From assembly GCF_964212655.1 (NCBI RefSeq), contig NZ_OZ156465.1, forward strand, positions 3,162,001 to 3,226,000: a stretch of DNA of 64,000 nucleotides. The letters are read 5' to 3'. Positions 1-9,700 of the stretch are shown one piece after another. How positions within the stretch are numbered: the stretch's first letter is position 1; each line of letters starts with the position of its first letter. The stretch is from Candidatus Thiodiazotropha sp. LNASS1. GTDB lineage: Bacteria > Pseudomonadota > Gammaproteobacteria > Chromatiales > Chromatiaceae. A program made the translations under genes and the position numbers. Below the pieces are notes generated by a model, which saw nothing but the letters and a program-made list of their open reading frames with translations, was not told the origin of the DNA and searched no databases.

Positions 1-1097
1 TCTTCCGGTATCCGCATTACCGAGGTGGGCCGGACCGCTTCATGGGCCTCCTGGGCATTCTTGGACTTGGTCTTGAAGTGGCGCACCGAGGGGGGCAGTT
101 GATCGCTGCCATAGCGCTTACTGATCAGCTCCCGGATCTCAGCCAGGGCTTCGTCCGCCAGGTGAACCGAGTCGGTACGCATGTAGGTGATCAGGCCGAC
201 AGTGCCCTGACCGACATCAACCCCCTCATAGAGCTGCTGCGCGGTGCGCATGGTGCGTTGCGTCGTGAAACCCAGCTTGCGGGCCGCCTCCTGTTGCAGG
301 GTAGAGGTGGTAAAGGGTGGGGCGGGATTGCGTTTGCGCTGTTTCTTCTCGACCTTGTCCACCAGCAGGCCGCCGCTGCCTGCCTGCAACAGCTGTTTTT
401 CAGCAGTCTTGGCGCTGAGTTCATCGGTAATGCTGAACTTCTCCAGCTTTTCACCCCGGTAATGGGTGAGGCGTGCGGAGAAACCCTGTTTCTCTTTTTC
501 AGTATCCGCTTCTATGGTCCAGAACTCTTCCGCCTTGAAGGCCTCGATCTCATGCTCCCTTTCCACGATCATGCGCAGGGCCGGGCTCTGTACACGGCCT
601 GCCGAGAGGCCTCTGCGAACCTTTTTCCATAACAGGGGCGAGAGGTTGAAACCCACCAGGTAGTCAAGCGCCCTGCGCGCCTGCTGAGCATCGACCAGCT
701 CATGGGAAAGCTCACGGGGGTTGGATATGGCGTCATTCACCGCTTTTTTGGTGATTTCGTTGAACACGACCCGGTAGACCGGCTTGTCCTTGAGTTTGCC
801 GCGCTGCTTGAGCAGCTCGGAAAGGTGCCAGGAGATTGCCTCGCCTTCACGGTCGGGGTCGGTCGCCAGGTAGAGGGCTTCAGATTTTTTCAGTGCCTTT
901 GTGATGGCTTGGACATGGCGATCGTTACGCTCGATCACCTGGTATTTCATGGCAAAACCCTTGTCGGGATCGACCGCGCCCTCTTTGGGTATAAGGTCCC
1001 TCACATGGCCGTAGGAGGCCATTACCTCGAAGTTTCCACCGAGGTACTTTTTGATGGTTTTTGCCTTTGCCGGCGATTCAACAATAACCAGATTCAT
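1..1097 (-). CDS. topA: DNA topoisomerase I (3' end outside window)
   Basis: Type IA topoisomerase that relaxes negative supercoils through a 5'-phosphotyrosine intermediate. The ATG at 1097 opens with MNLVIVESPAKAKTIKKYLG, the start of the TOPRIM domain. The acidic TOPRIM motif DPDREGEAI follows near residue 80. The active-site segment YMRTDS, with the nucleophilic tyrosine, is encoded near position 180. The gene runs off the left edge, so the zinc-ribbon C-terminus is not visible. The neighbouring smg and dprA genes on the same strand match the usual dprA-smg-topA order. Identification is secure. Confidence 0.96.
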   Translation of the reverse strand, partial: MNLVIVESPAKAKTIKKYLGGNFEVMASYGHVRDLIPKEGAVDPDKGFAMKYQVIERNDRHVQAITKALKKSEALYLATDPDREGEAISWHLSELLKQRGKLKDKPVYRVVFNEITKKAVNDAISNPRELSHELVDAQQARRALDYLVGFNLSPLLWKKVRRGLSAGRVQSPALRMIVEREHEIEAFKAEEFWTIEADTEKEKQGFSARLTHYRGEKLEKFSITDELSAKTAEKQLLQAGSGGLLVDKVEKKQRKRNPAPPFTTSTLQQEAARKLGFTTQRTMRTAQQLYEGVDVGQGTVGLITYMRTDSVHLADEALAEIRELISKRYGSDQLPPSVRHFKTKSKNAQEAHEAVRPTSVMRIPE

Positions 1098-1182
1098 CTC
1101 TGTTTGGGTCGTTTCAAGGGAAAAACGCGGGACAGTGAACCGTCCCACGCAAAAGAAATCAAGTGTTTTATGTCAGCAGTGA

Positions 1183-1659
1183 TTAATGCAGGAACATAGG
1201 GACTTCGTTATAGACCATGTCCTCCATGCGCGCGAAGGCTGCTTCCTGTCCAGGCTGATTCATCAATACCAGTAGAATAATCCATTTCAACTCCTCTTCC
1301 GTGATGATGGCGGTATCGAGGGCCAGGGCCCGGTCGATAACGAGCTCACGGGCATTTACCGTCAGTATGTCGTTCTGCTCCAGAAACAGCAGCAAACCAC
1401 GGGAATCCACATCCAGCCGGGCGGTCTCCTCTGCCGTGAAGACCCTCAGGGAGTGAGATTGGTTGGTATCACCATGCTGAGACTGATCGTTGTTGGCGAG
1501 TTCATCCAGCCAATCGAAGGCCTTGTCGATCTCGCTTGCGGGGAAGCCGGCTTGAATCAATTCGTCACGAAGTTCGTGTTGATCCGATGGTGGGGCCTGT
1601 TCACCATCCATATAGTTCTCATAGAGGTAGATCAGAATGTCGACCACGTTTTCGTTCAT
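1183..1659 (-). CDS. smg: Smg family protein (DUF494)
   Basis: A 158-residue acidic protein beginning MNENVVDILIYLYENYMDGE, the characteristic opening of the Smg/DUF494 family. Its biochemical function is not established. I chose the ATG at 1659 because it has a GAGAGA stretch upstream. A GTG at 1671 that overlaps the dprA stop would add four residues. It lies directly downstream of dprA and upstream of topA, an order seen in many gammaproteobacteria. The gene is probably co-transcribed with dprA. Confidence 0.9.
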   Translation of the reverse strand: MNENVVDILIYLYENYMDGEQAPPSDQHELRDELIQAGFPASEIDKAFDWLDELANNDQSQHGDTNQSHSLRVFTAEETARLDVDSRGLLLFLEQNDILTVNARELVIDRALALDTAIITEEELKWIILLVLMNQPGQEAAFARMEDMVYNEVPMFLH

Positions 1660-1667
1660 ATGCTCTC

Positions 1668-2816
1668 TCACCCGCTGTGGCGGGATGTCAGTCTGTCTGT
1701 GCGGCAGTAGTAGCCGCCGGGAGCCGATGATACATGACCTTCAAGCTCGAGCAACAGCAGCATGGACGAAACTGCCTCCGCGGTCAAACCCGTACGGGTG
1801 ATTAATTCATCAACCGACACCGGATCATAGCCCAGCGCCTGCACCAGGCGCTGGTAGTCGGCATCCCGTTGCATGATATCAGAACCCTCTGCAGGTGTTT
1901 CGGCATCTGTCGGGTTTTCGAGCGTTGCGAACAGAGCGCCCAGTTCCTCGACGATATCCTGGGCAGATTCCACCAGCTTGGCGCCCTGTCTGATCAGGGC
2001 ATGGCAGCCACGGGCCTGGGGATTGTGAATGGAGCCCGGAATGGCAAATACCTCTCGCCCCTGTTCCGATGAGAGTCTTGCGGTAATCAGTGAACCGCTC
2101 TGCAGTGTGGCCTCGACAACCAGGGTGCCGAGCGCCAGGCCGCTGATGATCCGGTTTCGTCGCGGGAAGTTTTCCGCTCTTGCCTGGGTGCCGGGTGGAA
2201 ACTCGGTGATCAGGAGTGACTGATCGGCAATCTGATGAGCGAGACGCTTATGGCTGCCGGGATAAATCCGGTCCGCACCCGTTCCCATCACTGCAATGGT
2301 TGAGCCGCCCTTGAGTGCGCCGCTGTGAGCTGCGCCGTCGATTCCCTGAGCCAGGCCGCTTGTGATACAGAAGCCTGTAGCAGCCAGGCTTCGGGCGAAC
2401 TCGTGGGCATTCTCGAGTCCGGTGGCGGTTGGATTGCGACTGCCGACGACAGCCAGTTGAGGCATGTGCAGCAGCTGTTTGTCACCGATCAGAAAGAGCA
2501 AGGGGGGCGGTGCGTCGATCTGTCGCAGCAGGGTTGGATAGTCCTTGTCGTTGAGGGTGAGGAGTTGATGATTCGGCTCCGCCAGCCACTCCAGGGAGGC
2601 TTTTATCCGGCTGCGGTCTTGTGCCAGCAGGGCATCGATGGCCGGATTCGGTATGCCAAGCTCGGCAAGTTCAGTACGCGTGGCGCTCAGGATGGATTGC
2701 GGTTCGCCGAAGTGGTTCAGCAGACGCTGAAAATAGCGACTGCCGATACCGGAGGCGAGGCCGACGAGCAGCCAGGCCTCCGGGTCTTGTGAAGAGGTGC
2801 CGGTTGTACCATCCAT
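1668..2816 (-). CDS. dprA: DNA-processing protein DprA
   Basis: DprA (Smf) binds incoming single-stranded DNA during natural transformation and loads RecA. The 382-residue product has an N-terminal helical part (about residues 10-70). A Rossmann-like core follows, with the hallmark VVGSRNPT near residue 123, ITSGLAQGIDGAAH near 153 and TEFPPG near 204. A C-terminal winged-helix-like segment lies around 310-370. Length and domain order are normal. It sits just upstream of smg, almost without gap. Presence of DprA alone does not show that the cell is competent. Confidence 0.95.
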   Translation of the reverse strand: MDGTTGTSSQDPEAWLLVGLASGIGSRYFQRLLNHFGEPQSILSATRTELAELGIPNPAIDALLAQDRSRIKASLEWLAEPNHQLLTLNDKDYPTLLRQIDAPPPLLFLIGDKQLLHMPQLAVVGSRNPTATGLENAHEFARSLAATGFCITSGLAQGIDGAAHSGALKGGSTIAVMGTGADRIYPGSHKRLAHQIADQSLLITEFPPGTQARAENFPRRNRIISGLALGTLVVEATLQSGSLITARLSSEQGREVFAIPGSIHNPQARGCHALIRQGAKLVESAQDIVEELGALFATLENPTDAETPAEGSDIMQRDADYQRLVQALGYDPVSVDELITRTGLTAEAVSSMLLLLELEGHVSSAPGGYYCRTDRLTSRHSG

Positions 2817-2843
2817 GCTACGCGGCTTGTTCGGATCGATTTA

Positions 2844-3878
2844 TTAAGAGCCCGGTGTGCGTACCCAGTCCAATACATGCAGAGGTTTTGTGGCATCCAT
2901 GACCAGCGCGAAACTGACCTTCTCGAAGGTGCGAAAGACCATCAGATGGCCGGCCTCTTCCAGCGGCAGCGTGACCTTTTCACCACGGCCTTTGACGATG
3001 TCACGGATAGCTTCGCCACCCTGCAGTATGCGCAGCACATGGCCGGCCTCCAGACCCACGTTGGCGCCCTTGTTCAGCACCACCACGTTGTATTGCCCGA
3101 TCTGGGTTACGCCGTTGAGCACCGAGATGATGCGCCCTTCAATGGGACTCTCAGGCACCCTGGGTTGAAAGTCGATCAGCGGCTCGTCCTCCTGCTCCTT
3201 GATCAGGCGGTCGCCGATGATCGCTTCCATGTCGGAAGAGGTAAGCAGCAGCTTGGCGGGATCGCCCGTTCTTTTCAGTTCGGAAGTGCCGACATAGAGG
3301 GCTTCATAGCCGAGAACCTCGCCCGTATCAGGATCTTTATAGGGCTTTTCCGGTCTAACCACCGCGTATTGGATGGGCCGCTCCTCCATGATGCTGCGTG
3401 CGTAATAGCTGATGCCCGCGCCGCCCACAATATGGTCATCCAGAAAATGGACGATATAGGGCGCCTTTTCCAGCTCATTCTCGTCGACCACATAGGGGCG
3501 GGTCAGGAATGGGGCGATGGCATCGATGGGGATGGTCGGAATCGCCTGATCCAGCGGGGTGGCACGGACTCTTGGCGACAGACTGTTTTTGCGGCTCAGT
3601 TGGAGTACCGGTCGACCATCGCGATAGGTTAGAACAATTTCGTCACCGGGATAGATCAGATGCGGGTTTGCAATTTGCGGATTGACATACCAGACCTCCG
3701 GCCACAGCCAGGGATCCCGTAGAAACATCGATGAGATGTCCCACAGTGTATCGCCCTTGACCACGGTGTAGCGTTCCGGGTGTGAGGGATTAAGTGCGAC
3801 ATGCTCGGCCGCAAGTGCGGAAAAGGAGAGCAGCAGGCCGCTGATGACTCCGATGAGTTTGTTGTTAAGATATGACAT
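2844..3878 (-). CDS. Exported LysM-domain protein
   Basis: A 344-residue protein with a signal peptide (hydrophobic residues about 7-23, probable cleavage after ALA) and one LysM domain at about residues 37-84 (YTVVKGDTLWDISSMF, ending IYPGDEIVLTY). LysM domains bind peptidoglycan, so a periplasmic cell-wall role is likely. The remaining 250 residues resemble the uncharacterised tail of LysM proteins encoded next to def/fmt in many gammaproteobacteria. It is transcribed divergently from def and may share the 185-base intergenic region with it. No catalytic domain is recognised. Confidence 0.88.
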   Translation of the reverse strand: MSYLNNKLIGVISGLLLSFSALAAEHVALNPSHPERYTVVKGDTLWDISSMFLRDPWLWPEVWYVNPQIANPHLIYPGDEIVLTYRDGRPVLQLSRKNSLSPRVRATPLDQAIPTIPIDAIAPFLTRPYVVDENELEKAPYIVHFLDDHIVGGAGISYYARSIMEERPIQYAVVRPEKPYKDPDTGEVLGYEALYVGTSELKRTGDPAKLLLTSSDMEAIIGDRLIKEQEDEPLIDFQPRVPESPIEGRIISVLNGVTQIGQYNVVVLNKGANVGLEAGHVLRILQGGEAIRDIVKGRGEKVTLPLEEAGHLMVFRTFEKVSFALVMDATKPLHVLDWVRTPGS

Positions 3879-4063
3879 AACTATTCCCTTGGGTACGAAG
3901 CGGAAAACCTAGCGATCAACTGCGGATATTCTCCCGTGTGTTGTGTTCTATACTCGATGACGATTTTTCGTGAAAAACAGTCTGTGACACTACACTAGTT
4001 TCCAGTATGATCATAATGTTAGCGCAATTTCTTGCATTTGTACTATAGATTTTGGAAAAACAG

Positions 4064-4597
4064 ATGGCGATTCTAGACATACTCCACTTTCCCGATCCAC
4101 GACTGCGCAACAAGGCCAAACCTGTGGCTCAGGTTGACGACTCTATACGTCGGCTGATTGACGATATGCTTGAGACAATGTATCAGGCCCCGGGGATCGG
4201 GCTTGCCGCGACCCAGGTCAACGTCGCCAAACGGGTGGTCGTTATCGACCTGTCCGAAGAGAAAAATCAGCCCCTTTGCCTGGTCAATCCGGAGATTATC
4301 GAGAAGGATGGCGAAGAGCAGATGGAAGAGGGTTGTCTCTCGGTCCCCGGCATCTACGAAATGGTGAAACGGGCCAACCTGATCCGGGTACGGGCCCTCG
4401 GTCGTGACGGTGCCGCCTTCGAAATGGAGGCCGAGGGATTGTTGGCGGTCTGCATACAGCATGAACTGGATCACCTGGAAGGTAAATTGTTTGTGGACTA
4501 TCTCTCCAGCCTCAAACGTCAGCGGATCCGTAAGAAGCTGGAAAAGGAGAGTCGGCAGCAGGATATCCCCGGCGCAAAAGCCCACCAGGTTATCTGA
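4064..4597 (+). CDS. def: Peptide deformylase
   Basis: Removes the formyl group from the N-terminal methionine of nascent proteins, using a metal ion. All three family motifs are present: GIGLAATQV (residues 44-52), EGCLS (89-93, metal-binding Cys91) and QHELDH (132-137, metal-binding histidines and catalytic Glu). The 177-residue length is standard. I chose the ATG at 4064, which gives the usual MAILDIL start. A TTG at 4052 would add four residues. It heads the def-fmt-rsmB cluster. Confidence 0.96.
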   Translation: MAILDILHFPDPRLRNKAKPVAQVDDSIRRLIDDMLETMYQAPGIGLAATQVNVAKRVVVIDLSEEKNQPLCLVNPEIIEKDGEEQMEEGCLSVPGIYEMVKRANLIRVRALGRDGAAFEMEAEGLLAVCIQHELDHLEGKLFVDYLSSLKRQRIRKKLEKESRQQDIPGAKAHQVI

Positions 4598-4717
4598 ACA
4601 CGCTCTGGAGTCCCATCTTGATCCAATATTCATCCGTCCATTCGGGTTTGTCTGAGACACCGGTCCCAAACCTATCAAATCCAACCCGATATTTTGACCA
4701 AAGCAGGTCAACCGCTC

Positions 4718-5656
4718 ATGTCTGAGCCACTGAAAATCGTGTTTGCCGGCACGCCGGCGTTTGCCGCCACCGCGCTTGAAGCCCTGCTGACCACGCATCA
4801 CCAGGTGGTGGCCGTCTATACCCAACCGGATCGACCCGCCGGCAGGGGCAGGAAAGTGCAACTCAGTCCGGTTAAGGAGATGGCCCTGGCAAAGGGTATA
4901 GAGGTCAGGCAGCCACAAACATTGAAGGATGAAAACGCACAGTATGAGCTGGCCGGCCTGAACGCGGATTTGATGGTGGTGGTGGCCTATGGATTGTTAC
5001 TGCCGCAGGCTGTTTTGGATCTCCCCAGGCTGGGTTGTATCAACATACACGCATCCCTGTTGCCGCGCTGGCGGGGAGCCGCGCCGATCCAGCGGGCGCT
5101 GTTGGCCGGCGACAAGGAGAGCGGCGTCACCATCATGCAGATGGAGGCCGGCCTCGACACCGGACCGATGCTGTATGCCCTGAAGACGCCGATTCATGAC
5201 GATGATACCGGTGGTACCCTGCATGACCGCTTGGCGCTGTTGGGCGCGCAGGCGCTGGTGACCAGTCTGCCCGACCTGGCCGATGGCCGACTGCAAGCCG
5301 AAATCCAGGATGAACGTCTGGCCAACTATGCCGGTAAACTGGAAAAACAGGAGGGATTGATCGACTGGTCGCGACCCGCTGCAGAGATTGACCGCAAGGT
5401 GCGGGCCTTTAATCCGTGGCCCGTGGCCCAATGCCGCTACGACGACAGGGTAATGCGGATCTGGCAGGCGCAGCCATTGAAAGAGGGGTGTGCCGCCAAG
5501 CCGGGGGAAGTATTGCGCAGTGGGAAACCCGGCATCGACGTTGCCACCGGCGATGGGGTTTTGCGAATCACCCAATTGCAGATGCCGGGAAAACGTGCCA
5601 TGTCCGCCGCCGATTTTCTCAATGCCCACTCGATGGATGGCGTGGTATTGGGGTGA
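4718..5656 (+). CDS. fmt: Methionyl-tRNA formyltransferase
   Basis: Formylates initiator Met-tRNA using 10-formyl-tetrahydrofolate; it is the functional partner of def just upstream. The 312-residue protein contains the catalytic set Asn109, His111 and Asp147, and the SLLPRWRGAAPIQ signature at about 113-125. The C-terminal tRNA-binding domain follows from about residue 205. I chose the ATG at 4718, which gives MSEPLKIVFAGTP; a TTG at 4694 is in frame but would add an atypical leader. Its stop overlaps the rsmB start by one base. Confidence 0.96.
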   Translation: MSEPLKIVFAGTPAFAATALEALLTTHHQVVAVYTQPDRPAGRGRKVQLSPVKEMALAKGIEVRQPQTLKDENAQYELAGLNADLMVVVAYGLLLPQAVLDLPRLGCINIHASLLPRWRGAAPIQRALLAGDKESGVTIMQMEAGLDTGPMLYALKTPIHDDDTGGTLHDRLALLGAQALVTSLPDLADGRLQAEIQDERLANYAGKLEKQEGLIDWSRPAAEIDRKVRAFNPWPVAQCRYDDRVMRIWQAQPLKEGCAAKPGEVLRSGKPGIDVATGDGVLRITQLQMPGKRAMSAADFLNAHSMDGVVLG

Positions 5657-6984
5657 TGCCGGCAGGCACGGGGACAATGAAATCCGGAGACCCGCGCCTG
5701 GTTTCTGCCTTTGTGATTCAGAAAGTGCTGGCGGGGCGTTCCCTATCGGAACTGTTGCCGCAATATCTGGATCAGCTTGAGGACAGTCGTGACAGGGGAT
5801 TGGTTCAGGCGATCTGTTTCGGGGTGATGCGCAGCTATCTCAAGCTGCATTTTATACAACGCCAATTAATGGCGAAGCCGTTGAAATCGAAGGACCGGGA
5901 CATCGAAGCCCTGATTTTGATCGGACTTTATCAGCTCCTCTATCTCCGGGTTGGCGACCATGCCGCTGTACATGAAACAGCCGGTGCGGCGAACAAGCTC
6001 CGTAAGCGTTGGGCGGTAGGCCTGATTAATGGCGTGCTGCGCAATTTCCAGCGTCAGCGGGAGGGCTTGATCGAAGCCCTTGAGGGTGAGCCGGAGGCAC
6101 GCTATGCCATGCCGGGCTGGTTGCTGCATGCGCTGCAGACCCAATGGCCTGAGAGCTGGCGGCTACGTGTAGAGGCGCTCAATTCTCATCCGCCCATGAG
6201 TCTCAGGGTCAACCAGCAAATCAGCTCCCGCGATGACTATCTCGATCTGTTGCGGAAGAACGGTATCGATGCCGAGCCCATACCCCGGACCGAGAGCGGC
6301 ATCAACCTGACCAGGGCCATGGATGTGGAGAGCCTGCCCGGCTTTGCCCGGGGTTGTGTCTCGGTACAGGATGGCGCCGCCCAGCTGGCGGCCGGCCTGT
6401 TGGATTTACAGCCCGGACAACATGTGCTGGATGCCTGCGCCGCCCCTGGCGGTAAAAGCTGTCATATTCTGGAGATGGAGCCGGAAATCGAATTGACGGC
6501 TTTGGACAGCGACGCCGAGCGTCTGCGGCGGGTCAGTGAAAATCTGTCGCGCATCGGACGCCGGGCGACTCTCCAGCAGGGGGATGCCGCCGACCCCGGT
6601 GGATCCTGGGCCAGTCAGTGTTATGATCGAATTCTGTTGGATCTGCCCTGCTCGGCAACGGGTGTCATCCGCCGCCATCCGGATATCAAGTATCTGCGCA
6701 GGGAGACGGATATCATCAATCTGGTGAAACTTCAGAACAAGATTCTGGACACAGTATGGCGGTTGTTGAAACCGGGTGGTGTGATGCTCTATGCAACCTG
6801 TTCAATCCTGCCCCAGGAGAATGAAATGCAGCTGCAGCAATTTCTCAGCCGGCAGGCCGACGCGAAGGAGGATGTGATGGATGCGCCCTGGGGAGAGGCC
6901 AGATACGTGGGGCGCCAGATCGCTCCCGGTGAAGGCGGTCTGGACGGTTTTTATTACGCACGTCTGATAAAAAGAGCCACATGA
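5656..6984 (+). CDS. rsmB: 16S rRNA m5C967 methyltransferase RsmB
   Basis: Methylates C967 of 16S rRNA using SAM. The N-terminal third resembles the NusB-like RNA-binding domain (about residues 10-150). The Rossmann methyltransferase core has the SAM-binding DACAAPGGKS near residue 258, DLPCSATG near 330 and the catalytic-cysteine motif YATCSILPQENE near 378. The start at 5656 gives 442 residues and overlaps the fmt stop in TGATG; an ATG at 5677 is also possible. Translational coupling with fmt is likely. The stop overlaps the next gene by four bases. Confidence 0.95.
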   Translation: MPAGTGTMKSGDPRLVSAFVIQKVLAGRSLSELLPQYLDQLEDSRDRGLVQAICFGVMRSYLKLHFIQRQLMAKPLKSKDRDIEALILIGLYQLLYLRVGDHAAVHETAGAANKLRKRWAVGLINGVLRNFQRQREGLIEALEGEPEARYAMPGWLLHALQTQWPESWRLRVEALNSHPPMSLRVNQQISSRDDYLDLLRKNGIDAEPIPRTESGINLTRAMDVESLPGFARGCVSVQDGAAQLAAGLLDLQPGQHVLDACAAPGGKSCHILEMEPEIELTALDSDAERLRRVSENLSRIGRRATLQQGDAADPGGSWASQCYDRILLDLPCSATGVIRRHPDIKYLRRETDIINLVKLQNKILDTVWRLLKPGGVMLYATCSILPQENEMQLQQFLSRQADAKEDVMDAPWGEARYVGRQIAPGEGGLDGFYYARLIKRAT

Positions 6985-7529
6985 AGAGAGGATCCTACTG
7001 GCTGTTGCCGATTTTGCTGATGTTGCCGCTGACGCAGGCGACGGCCTTCACCATCAAGGATGTTCAGATCATACAAGCCGACAACGTCTACCAGTTGAAT
7101 GCCCGAATCGACTATCAATTAAGTGAACAGGCCCACGAAGCGCTGAATAACGGTGTGCCGCTGACCTTGAAAGTGCAACTTCTCGTGGAGAAGGTATGGC
7201 GTGGATTCTGGGAACCGAGCCCATTCACGACCACCTTGAGTTTTCAGATTCGCTACCATGCCCTGACTGAGCTCTATCGAATCGTTGACGGACAGACAGG
7301 AGATGAACAGAATTTCGTCACCCAGGATGCGGCGCTGCACGCATTGGGTGAGATCACCAATCTACCCATGGTCAGCCCGGTAAAACTGGCGCCCGGAGAG
7401 GCTTATCAGCTACGTTTGCGCGCCGACCTCGACATTGAATCCCTGCCCCTGCCTCTACAGCCGTTGGCCTACCTTGGCAGGGGTTGGAAACTGACGACAG
7501 GATGGTCCCAATGGCCCCTTCAACCCTGA
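6981..7529 (+). CDS. DUF4390 exported protein
   Basis: A 182-residue protein with a clear signal peptide (hydrophobic residues about 5-22, then TAFTIKDVQI). The rest matches my memory of the DUF4390 family, which is found between rsmB and ntrY in gammaproteobacteria. Its biochemical function is unknown. It starts inside the rsmB stop (ATGA overlap) and overlaps ntrY at its end, so it is almost certainly part of the rsmB-ntrY-ntrX transcript. That context suggests an envelope role linked to the NtrY sensor, which is inference only. Confidence 0.8.
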   Translation: MKRGSYWLLPILLMLPLTQATAFTIKDVQIIQADNVYQLNARIDYQLSEQAHEALNNGVPLTLKVQLLVEKVWRGFWEPSPFTTTLSFQIRYHALTELYRIVDGQTGDEQNFVTQDAALHALGEITNLPMVSPVKLAPGEAYQLRLRADLDIESLPLPLQPLAYLGRGWKLTTGWSQWPLQP

Positions 7530-9700
7530 GCCGTTTACGTCTGGGAGGGCTCTCCGTCGGCCTGTTGCTGATACTGCTGCTGGTAAGCCTGCACCTGATG
7601 AGCAGCGCGGTGCAGAACTCCGCCGACTTGAGCCGCTACTTTGTCCCGCTGCTGATATTCAACCTGGCGGGCATGTTCGTTCTGTTCGTACTGATCACCT
7701 ACAACTCGATACGCCTGATACGCCAATATCTGAGGCACAGCGCAGGTTCCCGGCTGACCCTGCGCATGGTGTTGATCTTTACCTTGATCTCCCTGCTTCC
7801 GGTGGGTGTGGTCTATTACTACTCGTTCAGTTTTCTACAAGGAGGTATCGACAGCTGGTTTGACGTGCAGATCGACCAGGCCATGCAGGATGCGCGGGAT
7901 CTGGCCCAGGCTTCGTTGTCCCTCAATCAAAGGGTCTGGCTGAAATATACGGAACAGCAATTGCTCAGTATCGCGGACACCTCTGAATCGGCGCTTTCGC
8001 TGACTATTGCGAAACTGCGTCAGCAATCGGGTGCGCTGGAGCTCTCGCTCAGCGATCCTGCCGGGCAGATCATTGCCTACTCCAATGCCGTGGCGGATGA
8101 GCTGGTGCCGGCCAAACCGGATGATTACATCATGCAGCGGCTGCGCGAGGGCAACAGCTATGTAGGATTGGCGAGGGAGAAGGATGAGTTGATGATTCGG
8201 GTCGCGGTGGCGGACCCGCTCGGGCGCCCCTTTATTATTCAGGGGCTCTATCCCGCATCGGAAAGAGTGAGCGCTTTGTCGGAGAAGCTGGAAGTGGCCT
8301 ATAACCGCTACAAAGAGCTTTCGTTCTTGCGTCAATCACTGAAACGCAACTTCTCTTTGACCCTGTTTCTGGTGTTGATGTTCGCAATGTTGTCAGCGGT
8401 CTGGGCCGCTTTCTTCTCGGCCAGGCGCATGGTGGCACCGATAGCGAACATCGCGGCCGGCACCAAGTCGGTTGCCGAGGGGGATTACGATCGGCGTCTG
8501 CCCGTCCCAAGGCGGGCGGATGAGCTTGCCTTCCTGGTTGCCTCATTCAATACCATGACCCGCCGCATCCGTCAGGCCAGGGATCAGGCCGCCGAGAGCC
8601 AGCGTGAAGTGGAGGGACAGCGCGCCTACCTTGAAACCGTCCTGGCCCGGCTCTCGTCCGGAGTGCTGACCTTTGATGCACAACGTAAATTGCGCACGGC
8701 CAATCCGGCCGCTGAAAAGATCCTGAGCATTAATTTGGATAGGATGATCGATCTGCCGGTTCAGGCCTTGGCCCTTGAGTCACCCATTCTGAGACAGTTC
8801 GCCGAAGGTTTGGAGGTTCCATTACGCCAGATCGACAAAGAGTGGCGCGGCGAATTGACCCTGTTTGGTGGTGAGGGGCGTAAGGTCTTGATCTGCAGGG
8901 CCACGCCTTTCGCCCAGCCCAACGGACGCAAAGGTCATATCGTTTTGTTCGATGACGTAACGGCTCTGATTCGTGCTCAGCGGGATGCTGCCTGGGGTGA
9001 AGTGGCGCGGCGTCTGGCCCACGAGATAAAAAATCCGTTGACGCCTATTCAACTTTCGGCAGAGCGTTTGCGCCATAAATATCTCAAGGATATGCCGAAG
9101 AAAGATGCCGAGGTGCTCGATCGCGCGACCCATACCATCGTACAGCAAGTAGAAGCTATGAAGAGCATGGTTAACGACTTTTCCGAGTATGCCCGTCCAC
9201 CGCAAATGGAGCTAAAGCCGATCAAGCCGGATACCCTGATCGGGGAGATTGTGGACCTCTATCGGGGTACTCATGGGGTGGGGTTTGAAATTGACCTGTC
9301 GGCCACTAACGCCAGGATAGAGGCAGATCCCTTGCGTATACGTCAAGTTGTACACAATCTTGTCAAAAACGCTGTCGAGGCGTTGGAGGGCAAGAAGCGG
9401 GGTAAGGTCTCCCTTGTCTCCAAGGTTCAGAGTAGGGATGACCACCCATACTATGAATTGCGCGTGCAGGATAACGGTCCGGGCTTTGCTGAGGCGATGA
9501 TTCAAGAGCTCTTCGAACCCTATGTCACAACCAAACCGAAGGGAACCGGATTGGGTTTGGCAATCGTAAAGAAGATTGTTGAGGAACATGGCGGTATCAT
9601 CTGGGCAGAAAACTGTGATAAAGGGGCCTGTATGGTGGTGCAACTGCCGATGCTGCTGGATTTGGCTCGAGAGAGTGCAACAGAGGAGAGTGAAGTATGA
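7511..9700 (+). CDS. ntrY: NtrY-type sensor histidine kinase
   Basis: A membrane sensor kinase of about 729 residues. Hydrophobic segments occur near residues 8-30, 40-65, 80-105 and 280-305. A HAMP linker follows (MVAPIANIAAGTKSVAEGDY), then a PAS-like region and the HisKA box HEIKNPLTPIQLSAERL with the phosphorylated histidine. The ATPase motifs are NLVKNAVEAL, DNGPGF and GTGLGLAI. The architecture is that of NtrY, linked to nitrogen and redox signalling in other proteobacteria. I chose the ATG at 7511, which has AGGA eight bases upstream; 7502 is also possible. It overlaps the DUF4390 gene and its stop overlaps ntrX. Confidence 0.9.
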   Translation: MAPSTLSRLRLGGLSVGLLLILLLVSLHLMSSAVQNSADLSRYFVPLLIFNLAGMFVLFVLITYNSIRLIRQYLRHSAGSRLTLRMVLIFTLISLLPVGVVYYYSFSFLQGGIDSWFDVQIDQAMQDARDLAQASLSLNQRVWLKYTEQQLLSIADTSESALSLTIAKLRQQSGALELSLSDPAGQIIAYSNAVADELVPAKPDDYIMQRLREGNSYVGLAREKDELMIRVAVADPLGRPFIIQGLYPASERVSALSEKLEVAYNRYKELSFLRQSLKRNFSLTLFLVLMFAMLSAVWAAFFSARRMVAPIANIAAGTKSVAEGDYDRRLPVPRRADELAFLVASFNTMTRRIRQARDQAAESQREVEGQRAYLETVLARLSSGVLTFDAQRKLRTANPAAEKILSINLDRMIDLPVQALALESPILRQFAEGLEVPLRQIDKEWRGELTLFGGEGRKVLICRATPFAQPNGRKGHIVLFDDVTALIRAQRDAAWGEVARRLAHEIKNPLTPIQLSAERLRHKYLKDMPKKDAEVLDRATHTIVQQVEAMKSMVNDFSEYARPPQMELKPIKPDTLIGEIVDLYRGTHGVGFEIDLSATNARIEADPLRIRQVVHNLVKNAVEALEGKKRGKVSLVSKVQSRDDHPYYELRVQDNGPGFAEAMIQELFEPYVTTKPKGTGLGLAIVKKIVEEHGGIIWAENCDKGACMVVQLPMLLDLARESATEESEV

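Noticed and set aside
5416-5655. N-terminal extension of rsmB inside fmt
   Set aside because: The extension lies wholly in another frame of fmt and lacks RsmB-like sequence; the coupled ATG at 5656 explains the gene.
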